Assembly (NCBI GenBank): GCA_934513685.1
Contig: CAKSWY010000013.1
Span: 1 to 64,000, forward strand
Source of the DNA: an uncultured Oscillospiraceae bacterium
GTDB taxonomy: Bacteria; Bacillota; Clostridia; Oscillospirales; Ruminococcaceae
Reading direction: 5' to 3'
Length of the DNA stretch: 64,000 bases
Position 1 is the stretch's first letter, and every line of letters starts with the position of its first letter. Both the position numbers and the translations under genes were made by a program. Shown here piece after piece: positions 39,929 through 48,324 of this stretch. The notes beneath the pieces are model-generated. The model was not told where the DNA came from, searched no databases, and was given only the letters and a program-made list of their open reading frames with translations.

Positions 39929-41338
39929 TTACACGATGGTGGTCTTTGCGGCGAAATCCGCATGGTCGGGATCCACACCGGCCAGCTTCAGGGCGCGCTT
40001 CTCAAAGAACTTGGGCGCAACCTGGGGGAACATGGCGTAGGTGAGGGCATCCTCTTCCTGAATGGCCCACTTGGCGGCCTCGGCCTTCATCTTGGCAACC
40101 TCGGGCTCCAGCAGGTCTGCCGGGCGGCAGGTGATGGGCTGGGTGTCACCCAGAATCTGCTTGGTGAACTCGGGGCTGATGGGGGCGGGGGTGCGGCCGT
40201 AATCGCCGCGCACCAGGCCCTTGAACTCCTTGGTGACCATCTTGTAGCGCTGGCCCAGAATCACGTTGAACACAGCCTGGGTGCCCACAATCTGGCTGGT
40301 GGGAGTAACCAGCGGGGGATAACCGGAATCCTTGCGGACGCGGGGAATCTCCTCCAGCACGGCCTCCAGCTGGTCGGCCTTGCCGGCGTCGGTCAGCTGC
40401 TTCAGCAGGTTGGACAGCATACCGCCGGGCACCTGATACAGCAGAGTGTTGGCGTCCACGCCCAGCATCTTGGGGTTGATCTGGCCGTTAGCGATGTACT
40501 TCTCACGCAGCTTGGCGAAGTAAGCACGCACCACGTTCAGCTTCTTCAGAGACAGGCCGGTGTCGTAATCGGTGCCCTGAAGGGCGGCCACCAGGCTCTC
40601 GGTGGGCATATGGCTGGTGCCCAGGGCCAAGGGGCTGATGGCGGTATCCACGATGTCGGCGCCGTTCTCAATGCCCTTCAGGATGGACATGGAAGCCAGA
40701 CCGGAGGTGTAATGGCTGTGAATGTCCACAGGGATGGAAACAGTCTCTTTCAGAGCCTTTACCAGCTCTGCGGTGCTGGTGGGGGTCAAAAGACCCGCCA
40801 TATCCTTGATGCAGATGGAGTTTGCACCCATCTCCTCCAGGGTTTTGGCGTATTTGGCAAAATAGGCGTTGTCGTGCACGGGGCTCAGCGTGTAACTGAT
40901 GCAGCCCTGCACATGGGCCTTTTCCTTAATGGCGGCCTTAATGGAGGTTTCCAGGTTGCGGGGGTCGTTCAGAGCATCGAAGATGCGCAGAATGTCAATG
41001 CCGTTGGCAACGCTCTTCTGCACGAAGTACTCCACCGCATCGTCGGCGTAGTGCCGGTAGCCCAGCATATTCTGGCCGCGGAACAGCATCTGCAGCTTGG
41101 TGTTGGGCATTTCCTTGCGCAGGATGCGCAGGCGCTCCCAGGGGTCCTCATCCAGGAAACGGATGCAGGCGTCGAAGGTGGCGCCGCCCCAGCATTCCAC
41201 CGAGTAGTAGCCCACTTCATCGATGGCGGGCAGGATGGGTCGCATCTCATCGGTGGTCATACGGGTGGCCAGCAGGGACTGGTGCGCGTCGCGCAGCACG
41301 ACCTCGGTAATCTTGACAGGTTTCTTAGCCAATCTCAT
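39929..41338 (-). CDS. Carboxyltransferase subunit, OadA / transcarboxylase 5S-like
   Basis: A 469-residue TIM-barrel carboxyltransferase that moves CO2 between a keto acid (oxaloacetate/pyruvate type) and a biotin carrier. The metal/catalytic start VLRDAHQSLLATRM, the VECWGGATFDACIRF segment, RGQNMLGYRHY, the biotinyl-lysine pocket region CIKDMAGLLTP and VDIHSHYTSG are all present. It stops before the biotin domain that many OadA proteins carry; that domain is a separate gene just upstream. GAGAGGTGA precedes the ATG. It is the last gene of a three-gene operon without a membrane decarboxylase subunit, which points to a soluble transcarboxylase-like complex. Confidence 0.93.
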   Translation of the reverse strand: MRLAKKPVKITEVVLRDAHQSLLATRMTTDEMRPILPAIDEVGYYSVECWGGATFDACIRFLDEDPWERLRILRKEMPNTKLQMLFRGQNMLGYRHYADDAVEYFVQKSVANGIDILRIFDALNDPRNLETSIKAAIKEKAHVQGCISYTLSPVHDNAYFAKYAKTLEEMGANSICIKDMAGLLTPTSTAELVKALKETVSIPVDIHSHYTSGLASMSILKGIENGADIVDTAISPLALGTSHMPTESLVAALQGTDYDTGLSLKKLNVVRAYFAKLREKYIANGQINPKMLGVDANTLLYQVPGGMLSNLLKQLTDAGKADQLEAVLEEIPRVRKDSGYPPLVTPTSQIVGTQAVFNVILGQRYKMVTKEFKGLVRGDYGRTPAPISPEFTKQILGDTQPITCRPADLLEPEVAKMKAEAAKWAIQEEDALTYAMFPQVAPKFFEKRALKLAGVDPDHADFAAKTTIV

Positions 41339-41362
41339 TCACCTCTCTCATTCGGTGCGGTT

Positions 41363-41821
41363 TCAGTTCATGGAAACCAGCAGATCACCGGAGTTCACGG
41401 TATCGCCCTTCTTCACGCTCACGGAAGCAACGGTGCCGTCCTGAGGAGCAACGATCTCGTTCTCCATCTTCATGGCCTCCAAAATGACCAGCACGTCACC
41501 GGCCTGCACAGCCTGACCGGCGCTGACCTTCACGTCCAGGATGTTGCCGGGCATGGGAGAGTTGACCTGCACGGCACCGGCAGCAGGAGCAGCGGCGGGT
41601 GCGGGCGCTGCTGCAGGAGCGGGAGCAGCCACGGGCGCCACAGGAGCCACGGGGGCGATGGGAGCGGCCGGAGCAGCGGGAGCCACAGGAGCAAAGGGCA
41701 CAGCGGCAGGCGCAGGAGCTGCAACAGGAGCGGGAGCGGCCACGGGGGCGGCACCGGCAGCGGACTCTTCCACGGTCACGTTGTAAGCAACGCCGTTCAC
41801 GGTAATGTTGAAGTATTTCAT
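41363..41821 (-). CDS. Biotin carrier protein (biotin/lipoyl attachment domain)
   Basis: A 152-residue mobile carboxyl carrier. The C-terminal ~70 residues form the biotinyl domain, with the biotin-acceptor lysine in VILEAMKMENEI. Before it lies a long Ala/Pro/Val linker (residues about 25-80) of near-repetitive PVAAPAPVAAP units that would let the arm swing between active sites. The N-terminal segment MKYFNITVNGVAYNVTVEES resembles carriers of sodium-pump decarboxylases. MKYFNIT is the start, with GGAGG upstream. The gene sits between the two carboxyltransferase genes. Confidence 0.95.
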   Translation of the reverse strand: MKYFNITVNGVAYNVTVEESAAGAAPVAAPAPVAAPAPAAVPFAPVAPAAPAAPIAPVAPVAPVAAPAPAAAPAPAAAPAAGAVQVNSPMPGNILDVKVSAGQAVQAGDVLVILEAMKMENEIVAPQDGTVASVSVKKGDTVNSGDLLVSMN

Positions 41822-41880
41822 GGTATTTTCCTCCACAAGTTTTTATATTGAATGTTCAAAAGGCAGCAGAATCCGCTGGC

Positions 41881-43206
41881 TTACAGGGCCATGTTGCCGT
41901 GCTTCTTGGGCAGGCGCTGCACCCGCTTGCTGGCGGTCATATCCAGCGCGCTCACCACGGCACCGCGCACTTCGTCCGCCTTCACGGCCATGGTGGCCAG
42001 CCCGGCGGCCACAGCAGCCTCAGCGCCGCACACGTTCTTCACGTACTCGGCGGCCTTGGCCTTGGTGGCGGCGGGAATGCTCTCGGCGGCATCGATCTCG
42101 TTCTTGTACAGGATGGTCACGGCGGTTTCGGGGGCGACCGGGGCGATCACGGCACCGGGCAGGGCAATGGTCACATCGGCGCTGGCCAGAGCGGTGTAGA
42201 CCGGGCCAACAGCATTGCCGGCCACAACGGCCACCTTGGCGGTGGTGGCGTCGGCGTAAGTAGCGCACAGGCGGGCCGCCTCGCGGATGCCGCCGGCCAC
42301 GTCATCGCTGACGCTGGGCACGAAGCCGTTGGTGTTGACCACGGTGACCACGGGAATGCTGAACGCGTCGCACAGGCGCACGAAGCGGGACAGCTTGACC
42401 ACGCAGTTGTGGCACAGGCCGGAAGCTTCGGTGGCGGCAATGCCCACGGCGCTGCCGTTGACAGCGGCCAGAGCGGTGTAAACGTTTTTGCCGAAGCCGC
42501 CGAACAGCTCCACCAGGCTGCCCTCGTCCGCCAGAGCGGCAGCGGCATCCGCGGCCTTGTACTGGGCGGGGAAGTTCGCCTTGGGGGCCTGCACGTCAAA
42601 CAGGGCGGGGCCGGCCAGGTTGTTGGAGGGCAGCAGGGCAATCAGCTGTGCAGCCTTCGCCACGGCATCTGCGGCGTCTTCCGCCAGAACGGAAGCCACA
42701 CCGGCCTTGGCGGCCAGCTCGGCGCTGCCCGCATTTTCCACCTTATCACCGGCGGCATCGCTGGTGAAGGGGGCGGTCAGGAACAGCTGAGCGTCCTTGG
42801 CCATCACGCACAGGTCGGCGCAGGCGGCATTCAGCGCAGCGCTGCCGCCGCACACGCCCAGAACCACGGCCACCTGGGGCACCACACCGGAGATGTTGGC
42901 AATGGCCCCGGCCAGCTTGTTGTTGGCAGCCAGCAGATCCAGGCCCTCTTCCAGCTTGGCACCGGCGCAATCGTAGAAGGTCACCACAGGGGTACCGGTT
43001 TTTGCAGCCATCTCCAGAACGGCAGCGGTTTTGTCCAACTCTTTGGCACAAACGGCCTCGCCGCACTGGCACACGGCATACACCGGCTGGCCGCCTGCGC
43101 AGCCGTAGGCAGCCTTTACTGCACCGTCCGCAAACAGGCCGGTGTAGGTGCCTTCATCGAAGAATGCAGCAAGGATCTCGTCCTTGCCGAGCTTTTTTGA
43201 AGCCAT
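41881..43206 (-). CDS. Acyl-CoA carboxyltransferase-like subunit (12S / MmdA-like)
   Basis: A 441-residue crotonase-fold carboxyltransferase resembling the large subunit of methylmalonyl-CoA decarboxylase, propionyl-CoA carboxylase or transcarboxylase. Recognisable parts are VVTFYDCAGAKLEEGLDLLA, GVVPQVAVVLGVCGGSAAL (acyl-CoA oxyanion region), FGGFGKNVYTALAAVNG, VNTNGFVPS and MTASKRVQRLPKKHGNMAL at the end, typical of the family C-terminus. It is some 70 residues shorter than usual (about 510), mostly at the N-terminus, so it is a divergent form. AGGAGG precedes MASKKLG. It is the first gene of the operon, with a clear promoter. Confidence 0.85.
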   Translation of the reverse strand: MASKKLGKDEILAAFFDEGTYTGLFADGAVKAAYGCAGGQPVYAVCQCGEAVCAKELDKTAAVLEMAAKTGTPVVTFYDCAGAKLEEGLDLLAANNKLAGAIANISGVVPQVAVVLGVCGGSAALNAACADLCVMAKDAQLFLTAPFTSDAAGDKVENAGSAELAAKAGVASVLAEDAADAVAKAAQLIALLPSNNLAGPALFDVQAPKANFPAQYKAADAAAALADEGSLVELFGGFGKNVYTALAAVNGSAVGIAATEASGLCHNCVVKLSRFVRLCDAFSIPVVTVVNTNGFVPSVSDDVAGGIREAARLCATYADATTAKVAVVAGNAVGPVYTALASADVTIALPGAVIAPVAPETAVTILYKNEIDAAESIPAATKAKAAEYVKNVCGAEAAVAAGLATMAVKADEVRGAVVSALDMTASKRVQRLPKKHGNMAL

Positions 43207-43245
43207 GAACAGCCCTCCTATAAAAACAATTTCAGAATTAGCTTT

Positions 43246-43274
43246 ATTATACTGTTTCGTGCAATTTGTCACAA
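43246..43274 (-). promoter_or_regulatory. Promoter of carboxyltransferase operon
   Basis: Minus strand TTGTGA, 17-base spacer, perfect TATAAT, 40 bases before the start. Confidence 0.78.
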
Positions 43275-43416
43275 GACCTTTTTTGAAAAAACCACAAAAA
43301 TAAAGGAATGACCTAATATTTTTGTGGTTTTTCACAAGAGAAGCCTCGCTATTCAATTGTTCCGGGAGAAAAAGCCCATGGAGCTTCCCCTCCGCAATTT
43401 ACCAAAGAAGCGTGGT

Positions 43417-44325
43417 TCAGCCGCGGGGGCCGCCGGGCTTCTTTGGGCCGCGGGCCGGGCCTTTGCCGCTGCCGGGGCGGCCGGTGGGGCGTGCGCCGGG
43501 GCGGCTGCCTGCCGCACGGGGGCCGCGTTTGGCACCCTCAGCGGGGCGGCGGACCGGCTTTTTGGCGGCCTCTTCCGGCTTCGGGCGGGAAACGCCCCGG
43601 ATGCCGGCGGCCCGTAGGGCGTTCAGCTCCGACTTGGTCAGCTCCCGGTATTCGCCGGGCTGCAGCATACCCAGTTTCACCGCGCCCATGGCGTTGCGGC
43701 GCAGGCGGATCACATCCAGGCCCACGGCCTCGCACATCCGGCGGATCTCCCGGTTCTTGCCCTCCCGGATGGTCATCTCCAGCACGGTGCGCTCCGGCTC
43801 ATCGGTCACCACGTTGATCACAGCGGGCTGGGTGCGGGTGCCGTCGTCCAGCTCCACGCCCTGGCTCAGGGCCACCACCTGTTCTTCGGTGGCGCGGGGC
43901 CGCACCGTAACCCGGTACAGCTTGCTCACCCCGTGGGAGGGGTGCATCATCAGGTTGGCGAAGTCGCCGTCGTTGGTCAGCAGCAGCAGGCCCTCGCTGT
44001 CCCGGTCCAGGCGGCCCACGGGGAACACCCGGGCGGGCACGCCCTCCATCAGGTCCATAACGGTTTTGCGGCCCAGCTCATCGCTGGTGGTGGTGACAAA
44101 GCCGCGGGGCTTGTTGAGCATATAGTAATAGAATTCCCGCTTGCGCTGGATGTAGATGCGCTGGCCGTCCACCGAGAGAATGTCCTGGTGGGGGTCCATT
44201 TTGTCACCCAAAGTGACGGGATGACCGTTGACCTTGACGCGGCCCTCCCGAATGATCTGTTCGGCTGCCCGGCGGGAGCAAAGTCCCTGTTCCGCCAGCA
44301 CCTTCTGAATGCGTTCCTGTGCCAT
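43417..44325 (-). CDS. rluB: 23S rRNA pseudouridine synthase, RluB/RsuA type
   Basis: Converts specific uridines of large-subunit rRNA to pseudouridine. The 302 residues start with an S4 RNA-binding domain (RIQKVLAEQGLCSRRAAEQI). The catalytic domain has YMLNKPRGFVTT and the catalytic aspartate in GRLDRDSEGLLLLTNDG. IREGKNREIRRM is also diagnostic. After residue 245 an Arg/Lys/Pro/Gly-rich disordered tail of about 55 residues is added, a common RNA-binding extension in high-GC clostridia. It is the last gene of the M50-scpAB-ytfJ strand block. Confidence 0.95.
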   Translation of the reverse strand: MAQERIQKVLAEQGLCSRRAAEQIIREGRVKVNGHPVTLGDKMDPHQDILSVDGQRIYIQRKREFYYYMLNKPRGFVTTTSDELGRKTVMDLMEGVPARVFPVGRLDRDSEGLLLLTNDGDFANLMMHPSHGVSKLYRVTVRPRATEEQVVALSQGVELDDGTRTQPAVINVVTDEPERTVLEMTIREGKNREIRRMCEAVGLDVIRLRRNAMGAVKLGMLQPGEYRELTKSELNALRAAGIRGVSRPKPEEAAKKPVRRPAEGAKRGPRAAGSRPGARPTGRPGSGKGPARGPKKPGGPRG

Positions 44326-44440
44326 AGTTCTCCTTGTTGTTCAGGGGCGGCCGCACAAAACGGTGGCCCCGGGTCGTCCGGCTTCCAGCCGGTCGTATTG
44401 CAAACGCCGGGCTTTGCCCGGCGGATCGCCGAAATGCTGC

Positions 44441-44851
44441 TCAGGGGGCATCCGGCCCGCCTTCGGCCGGGGACTCTGCCTCGGTCTTTTCCTTCTTCAG
44501 CAGGGCGGCCAGCTTGTCCACCAGCTCAGGCAGCATGGTGATGGCCCGCTCCAGGCTGTTGTTGGGGTCGGCCAGCTGGATGGTGCGGACGTTGCCGTCC
44601 TTCACCACCAGAAAGGCCACGGGGGCCACGGTGACGCCCGCGCCGCTGCCGCCTCCGAACAGCTCCTTGCTCTGCTTGGCGGCAAAATCCGAGCCGCCGG
44701 TGGCCACGCCGAAGGTTACTTTCGAGACGGGCAGAATGGTGGTGCCATCCGGCAGAGAGACCGGCTCGCCGATGATGGTGTCGGAATTCACCAGCTCCCG
44801 GATCTTATCCATGGTGACCCCCATCAGGCCGTTGATCGGATGTTCAGCCAT
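44441..44851 (-). CDS. ytfJ: Spore protein YtfJ / GerW family
   Basis: A 136-residue protein with the typical opening HPINGLMGVTMDKIRELV, central VSFGVATGGSDF-like segment (here VTFGVATGGSDF), the Gly-rich FGGGSGAGVTVAPVAFLVV and a helical tail. In Bacillus GerW/YtfJ is a spore protein needed for germination responses, but homologues also occur in clostridia that are not seen to sporulate. GGGAGG lies about eight bases before the ATG. It follows the DUF2953 gene, the usual neighbour. Confidence 0.95.
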   Translation of the reverse strand: MAEHPINGLMGVTMDKIRELVNSDTIIGEPVSLPDGTTILPVSKVTFGVATGGSDFAAKQSKELFGGGSGAGVTVAPVAFLVVKDGNVRTIQLADPNNSLERAITMLPELVDKLAALLKKEKTEAESPAEGGPDAP

Positions 44852-44956
44852 ACGTTAATCCTCCCTGTTTGGGCAAAACCGGTGTTGTGCGCGGTTTTGC
44901 GCGTTTCCTCTTCTATTATAAGCAGAAGCCATGATGTTTGGCAAGCGGCACCGCGG

Positions 44957-45604
44957 TTATTCTGCCCGGCTGTCCGCCAGGCGGAACACCATGTGCAGCC
45001 CGGCGATGACCAGGGGCAGCAGCCGGGCAGTGACCTGCCCGCTCAGGGCAAATTCCTCGGCGCGCTGGTCGAGAAAATCCGGCTCGATCCGGAACTCCTC
45101 CACCTCAATGCGGAAAAAGTTCTGGAGCAGGCCGAAGGCAGCCCCCAGCTCGGCCTGGGCTTTTCCGCAGGCCAGGGCGCAGGCGGCTGCATCGGGGGCG
45201 TACACCGGCAGCACCAGCCGCACATGGCGGATGCGGAGCGACCAGAGCGCCCGGCGCACAAACTGCCCGGCAGCTGCGGCCGTATCCGCGGCCTGACGGA
45301 GCTTTTGAGAAAGCCGCTGGGCAGCAGGCTGCTTCGGCTTCGGGGCGGCTGGCTCCGTGGGGGCAGCCGCGGGGCGTTTGGGCGCTTCCCCCTGCGGCAG
45401 CAGGGCCGCCAGCCGAAGCAGCCAGGGGGACAGGGGCCAGAGGCTCAGGCGGAACGGCCCGAACGTCAGCCAGGCACGGGTTTCGCTCTCCTGCGTGCAA
45501 AACTTCACCGTGAAGGGCAGCACCAGAAGCAGGATCACCAGTGCCAGAAGAAGGGCCAGTACCCACAAAAGCACCCGCCCAATGGCAAGCAGTAGCGCAC
45601 CCAT
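44957..45604 (-). CDS. DUF2953 membrane-anchored protein
   Basis: A 215-residue protein with one strong N-terminal membrane helix (residues 5-32), a Pro/Ala/Lys linker and a C-terminal domain containing RRALWSLRIRHVRLVLPVYAPDAAA. This architecture and the position between scpB and ytfJ match DUF2953, a spore-associated family of unknown function. Its start lies directly after the scpB stop. Confidence 0.85.
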   Translation of the reverse strand: MGALLLAIGRVLLWVLALLLALVILLLVLPFTVKFCTQESETRAWLTFGPFRLSLWPLSPWLLRLAALLPQGEAPKRPAAAPTEPAAPKPKQPAAQRLSQKLRQAADTAAAAGQFVRRALWSLRIRHVRLVLPVYAPDAAACALACGKAQAELGAAFGLLQNFFRIEVEEFRIEPDFLDQRAEEFALSGQVTARLLPLVIAGLHMVFRLADSRAE

Positions 45605-45607
45605 GGC

Positions 45608-46153
45608 TCAGCCCTCCGTATCGGAAGCCGCGCCGGGGCCGTCCTCCCCGTGCAGACTGGGCAGGTCGTTCAGGCTGTTCAGGCCAAAGCACCGCAGAAA
45701 CACGTCGGTGGTGGCAAAGCTCACCGGGTGCCCGGGCAGATCCAGCCGCCCGGCCTCCTGCACCAAGCCCTTTTCCAGCAGGCCGGCCACCACCGAGGAA
45801 GAGTCAACCCCGCGCACCTGGTCGATGAACGAGCGGGACACCGGCTGGTTGTAGGCGATGACCGACAGCACCTCCAGCGCCGCCTGGGAGAGGGGCGCAT
45901 TGCGGCGATTGTCCAGCACGCGCTTTACATAGGTGGAGTATTCGTTTTTGGTGGCCAGCTGCCAGCGGTCCTCCAGCCGAAGAAGCACCAGACCCCGGTC
46001 GGCCTTTTCCAGCTGTTTTTCCAGATTCAGCAGCAGGCGCTCAACCACTTCCGGCTCAAGCTCCAGAGCCTGGGCCAGGCGGTCGGTGCCGATGGGTTCG
46101 CCGTGGGCGAACAGAATCGCTTCCAGCGCCCCCTGATATTGCTTCAGTTCCAT
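45608..46153 (-). CDS. scpB: Segregation and condensation protein B
   Basis: A 181-residue double winged-helix kleisin-interacting subunit of the SMC-ScpAB condensin complex. Landmarks are LEAILFAHGEPI at the N-terminus, LNLEKQLEKADRGLVLL, and LSVIAYNQPVSRSFIDQVRGVDS, which is the family signature. The start overlaps scpA by ten bases, so both subunits are co-translated. Confidence 0.97.
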   Translation of the reverse strand: MELKQYQGALEAILFAHGEPIGTDRLAQALELEPEVVERLLLNLEKQLEKADRGLVLLRLEDRWQLATKNEYSTYVKRVLDNRRNAPLSQAALEVLSVIAYNQPVSRSFIDQVRGVDSSSVVAGLLEKGLVQEAGRLDLPGHPVSFATTDVFLRCFGLNSLNDLPSLHGEDGPGAASDTEG

Positions 46154-46875
46154 TCCTGCACCTCGTCGGTCTTTCGCACCCGGCCGTGGGCCAGGGTGAT
46201 CTGTTCGTTTTCGTCAATGGAAATGCGCCCGGCCTTCACCAGCTCCAGCACGGCCAGAAAGGTGGCCACCGTCTCACTGCGGCCGGCCTCGGGGCGGAAC
46301 ATCTGGCGCAGGGCGCGGATCTTTCCGCCCACCAGTCCCTTCAAAAGGTGCACCACCCGGGATGCCACCGACACAAAGGGCGCGGCCACCAGCGGCTCAA
46401 ACTGCTTCGGCTCCGGCTTTTTCTTGCGCACGCTGCGCCCCATCAAGGAAAACCAGGCCTGAGGCAGCAGCTCCGGCTCGTGCCTGCGCAGGTAGGTGCT
46501 GTCCAGCTCGATCTCAGCCGGGCGGCGCACCGCCATAAACGAGGCGGCGGCCATTTCGCCCAGCTGGGCGGCCACCTTGCGGCAGGTGCTGTATTCGATC
46601 AGCTCGCCGGTCAGCTCCTCTTTCATGCGCTCGGCCTCTTCGCTTCGGGGCAGCAGCAGGTAGCTTTTCATCTGCACCAGACGGGCGGCCATTTCAATGA
46701 ATTCGCTGGCAACCTCCATGCGCTGGGCGCCCAGCCGGTCAATGATGGCGGTGTATTGCTCAATCAGCTCCAGAATGGGAATGTTGTGCAGGTCCATCTT
46801 GTTTTTGCTTACCAGATAGAGCAGCAGGTCCAGCGGGCCGTCAAACTCTTCCAGATGAAAGGTTAAGGTCTCCAT
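46144..46875 (-). CDS. scpA: Segregation and condensation protein A (kleisin)
   Basis: A 243-residue kleisin that bridges the SMC heads in chromosome condensation. The N-terminus FHLEEFDGPLDLLLYLVSKNKMDLHNIPI is diagnostic. The helical middle with AARLVQMKSYLLLPR and a C-terminal winged helix (TVATFLAVLELVKAGRISID) complete the fold. It lies after the M50 peptidase gene with a gap of 17 bases and overlaps scpB. Confidence 0.97.
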   Translation of the reverse strand: METLTFHLEEFDGPLDLLLYLVSKNKMDLHNIPILELIEQYTAIIDRLGAQRMEVASEFIEMAARLVQMKSYLLLPRSEEAERMKEELTGELIEYSTCRKVAAQLGEMAAASFMAVRRPAEIELDSTYLRRHEPELLPQAWFSLMGRSVRKKKPEPKQFEPLVAAPFVSVASRVVHLLKGLVGGKIRALRQMFRPEAGRSETVATFLAVLELVKAGRISIDENEQITLAHGRVRKTDEVQEWN

Positions 46876-46892
46876 ATGCGGCGCACCCTCCG

Positions 46893-47576
46893 TTACACTG
46901 CGGTACCGGCCGCACGGCCCAGCCCGAGGAGAATCTCAACAAAGCTGGTGGACCAGCCCAGAAAGCGCCACAGCTGGCTCTGGATCCAGGCCATGGGGCC
47001 GTCCAGCAGGCCGAGGAACAGCAGCGCGATGGCCACGAAGAAAATCTGCTGCTCATGCCGGGCGATGAAATACTGCACCCGGCGGGGCAGGGCAAGGCCC
47101 AGCAGGCGGCTGCCATCCAGCGGGGGAACCGGCAGTAGGTTCAGCGCCGCCAGGGCCAGATTCATCACGGCCAGAGCGTTCAGAACGTAGAGCAGCAGGT
47201 TGGTCAGGGTGTTCACCGGGCCGACGTAATATAGAAGTTTGTATCCTACCACGGCCAAAAAGGCCAGCAGCAGATTGGTGATCGGCCCGGCGGCGGCCGT
47301 CAGGGCCATACCGGTCCGGGGCGATACCTTGCGGAAGTTGCGGGCGTCCACCGGCACAGGGGCGGCCCAGCCGACCCCCAGAAGAAGAAAGCACACCGCG
47401 CCCAGAGGGCTGAAGTGTGCCAGCGGGTTCAGGCTCAGGCGGCCCTGACGGCGGGCGGTGTCGTCCCCCAGGCAGGAGGCGGCCAGCGCGTGGGCGGACT
47501 CGTGCAGGGGCACACTGATCATCATACACACAAAGCGGACGACGTAAACGAACATCCGCACCCGTAAATTGCTCAT
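46893..47576 (-). CDS. Site-2 protease family (M50) membrane metallopeptidase
   Basis: A 227-residue intramembrane peptidase homologue with about five to six helices. The zinc motif HESAH lies near residue 29 in VPLHESAHALAA, and the third ligand is in NLLPVPPLDGSRLLG. These short rhomboid-like M50 proteins commonly precede scpA in Firmicutes, but substrates are unknown. MSNLRVRMF is chosen as start because AAAGGAA lies upstream; the longer frame would cover the promoter. Confidence 0.92.
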   Translation of the reverse strand: MSNLRVRMFVYVVRFVCMMISVPLHESAHALAASCLGDDTARRQGRLSLNPLAHFSPLGAVCFLLLGVGWAAPVPVDARNFRKVSPRTGMALTAAAGPITNLLLAFLAVVGYKLLYYVGPVNTLTNLLLYVLNALAVMNLALAALNLLPVPPLDGSRLLGLALPRRVQYFIARHEQQIFFVAIALLFLGLLDGPMAWIQSQLWRFLGWSTSFVEILLGLGRAAGTAV

Positions 47577-47721
47577 GAAGGCAGTTCCTTTCGGGCAGGG
47601 CAGGAAAACCCATGCCTTGCCAATTTGACTTTTATAGCTTATATAAGGTAAAATAAATAAAAGCGGCGGGCAGACTGCCCCCGGCGGGTACACCCACCCA
47701 TTATAAGAGAATGTTGAATTT

Positions 47722-47750
47722 ATTATACCGACCCGGGCAATAAAGCACAA
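47722..47750 (-). promoter_or_regulatory. Promoter of the M50-scpA-scpB-DUF2953-ytfJ-rluB block
   Basis: Minus strand TTGTGC, 17-base spacer, perfect TATAAT. A second TATAAT lies about 20 bases downstream. Confidence 0.7.
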
Positions 47751-47787
47751 GCAAAAACGCATTTTACAGAAAAAATGAAAAAAAGGC

Positions 47788-47816
47788 TTGCATTTTCTCC
47801 CGAGATTTGTTAAACT
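47788..47816 (+). promoter_or_regulatory. rpmB promoter
   Basis: TTGCAT, 17-base spacer, TAAACT, 37 bases before the rpmB start. Confidence 0.72.
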
Positions 47817-47852
47817 AATCTAGCGATTTAATTATGGAGGAGGTGCAGCAGA

Positions 47853-48041
47853 ATGGCAAAGTGTGATTGTTGTGGTAAGGGCGTTACCTTTGGTATCAAG
47901 GTTTCCCACTCCCATCGTCGGAGCAACCGTACCTGGAAGCCCAATGTGAAGCGCGTGAAGGCAGTCGTGGAGGGTTCTCCGAAGTATATCTACGCCTGCA
48001 CCCGTTGCCTGCGTTCGGGTAAGGTTACCCGCGCTATCTGA
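47853..48041 (+). CDS. rpmB: 50S ribosomal protein L28
   Basis: A 62-residue basic ribosomal protein. It carries two Cys pairs (CDCCGKG at the start and CTRCLRSGK near the end), so it is the zinc-binding C+ paralogue type. The SHSHRRSNRTWKPN segment is characteristic. A very strong GGAGGAGGTG site precedes the ATG. It has its own promoter and terminator. Confidence 0.98.
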   Translation: MAKCDCCGKGVTFGIKVSHSHRRSNRTWKPNVKRVKAVVEGSPKYIYACTRCLRSGKVTRAI

Positions 48042-48057
48042 TCAACAGTGCAAAAAC

Positions 48058-48084
48058 GGCCGGTCACTCCTTGTGGCCGGCTTT
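48058..48084 (+). terminator. rpmB terminator
   Basis: GCCGGTCAC pairs with GTGGCCGGC (one mismatch), then TTTTG. Confidence 0.82.
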
Positions 48085-48106
48085 TGTTGTACACGGAGGG
48101 AGTTTT

Positions 48107-48283
48107 ATGACCTGCCCCAGCGACCCGGTGATGCTGCTCAGCTACATCAATACCCAATTGCGGGACCATTACGAAAGTCTGGCCGCCCTGTGTGAGGACC
48201 TGGACCTGAGCGAGGCGGCGCTGAAAGAAACGCTGGCCGCCATCGGCTATGAGTACAACCGGGAACAGAACCGGTTTGCCTGA
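48107..48283 (+). CDS. DUF4250 domain protein
   Basis: A 58-residue protein. It starts MTCPSDPVMLLSYINTQLRD and ends GYEYNREQNRFA, a layout typical of DUF4250, a small helical family with a helix-turn-helix-like centre (LAALCEDLDLSEAALKETL) found in clostridia. GGAGGGAG lies before the ATG. The function is unknown. It is followed after about 40 bases by the esterase-like gene on the same strand. Confidence 0.85.
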   Translation: MTCPSDPVMLLSYINTQLRDHYESLAALCEDLDLSEAALKETLAAIGYEYNREQNRFA

Positions 48284-48324
48284 CCATCGGCCACGCAGCC
48301 GGAATAAGAAAAGGGGGAACGCCC

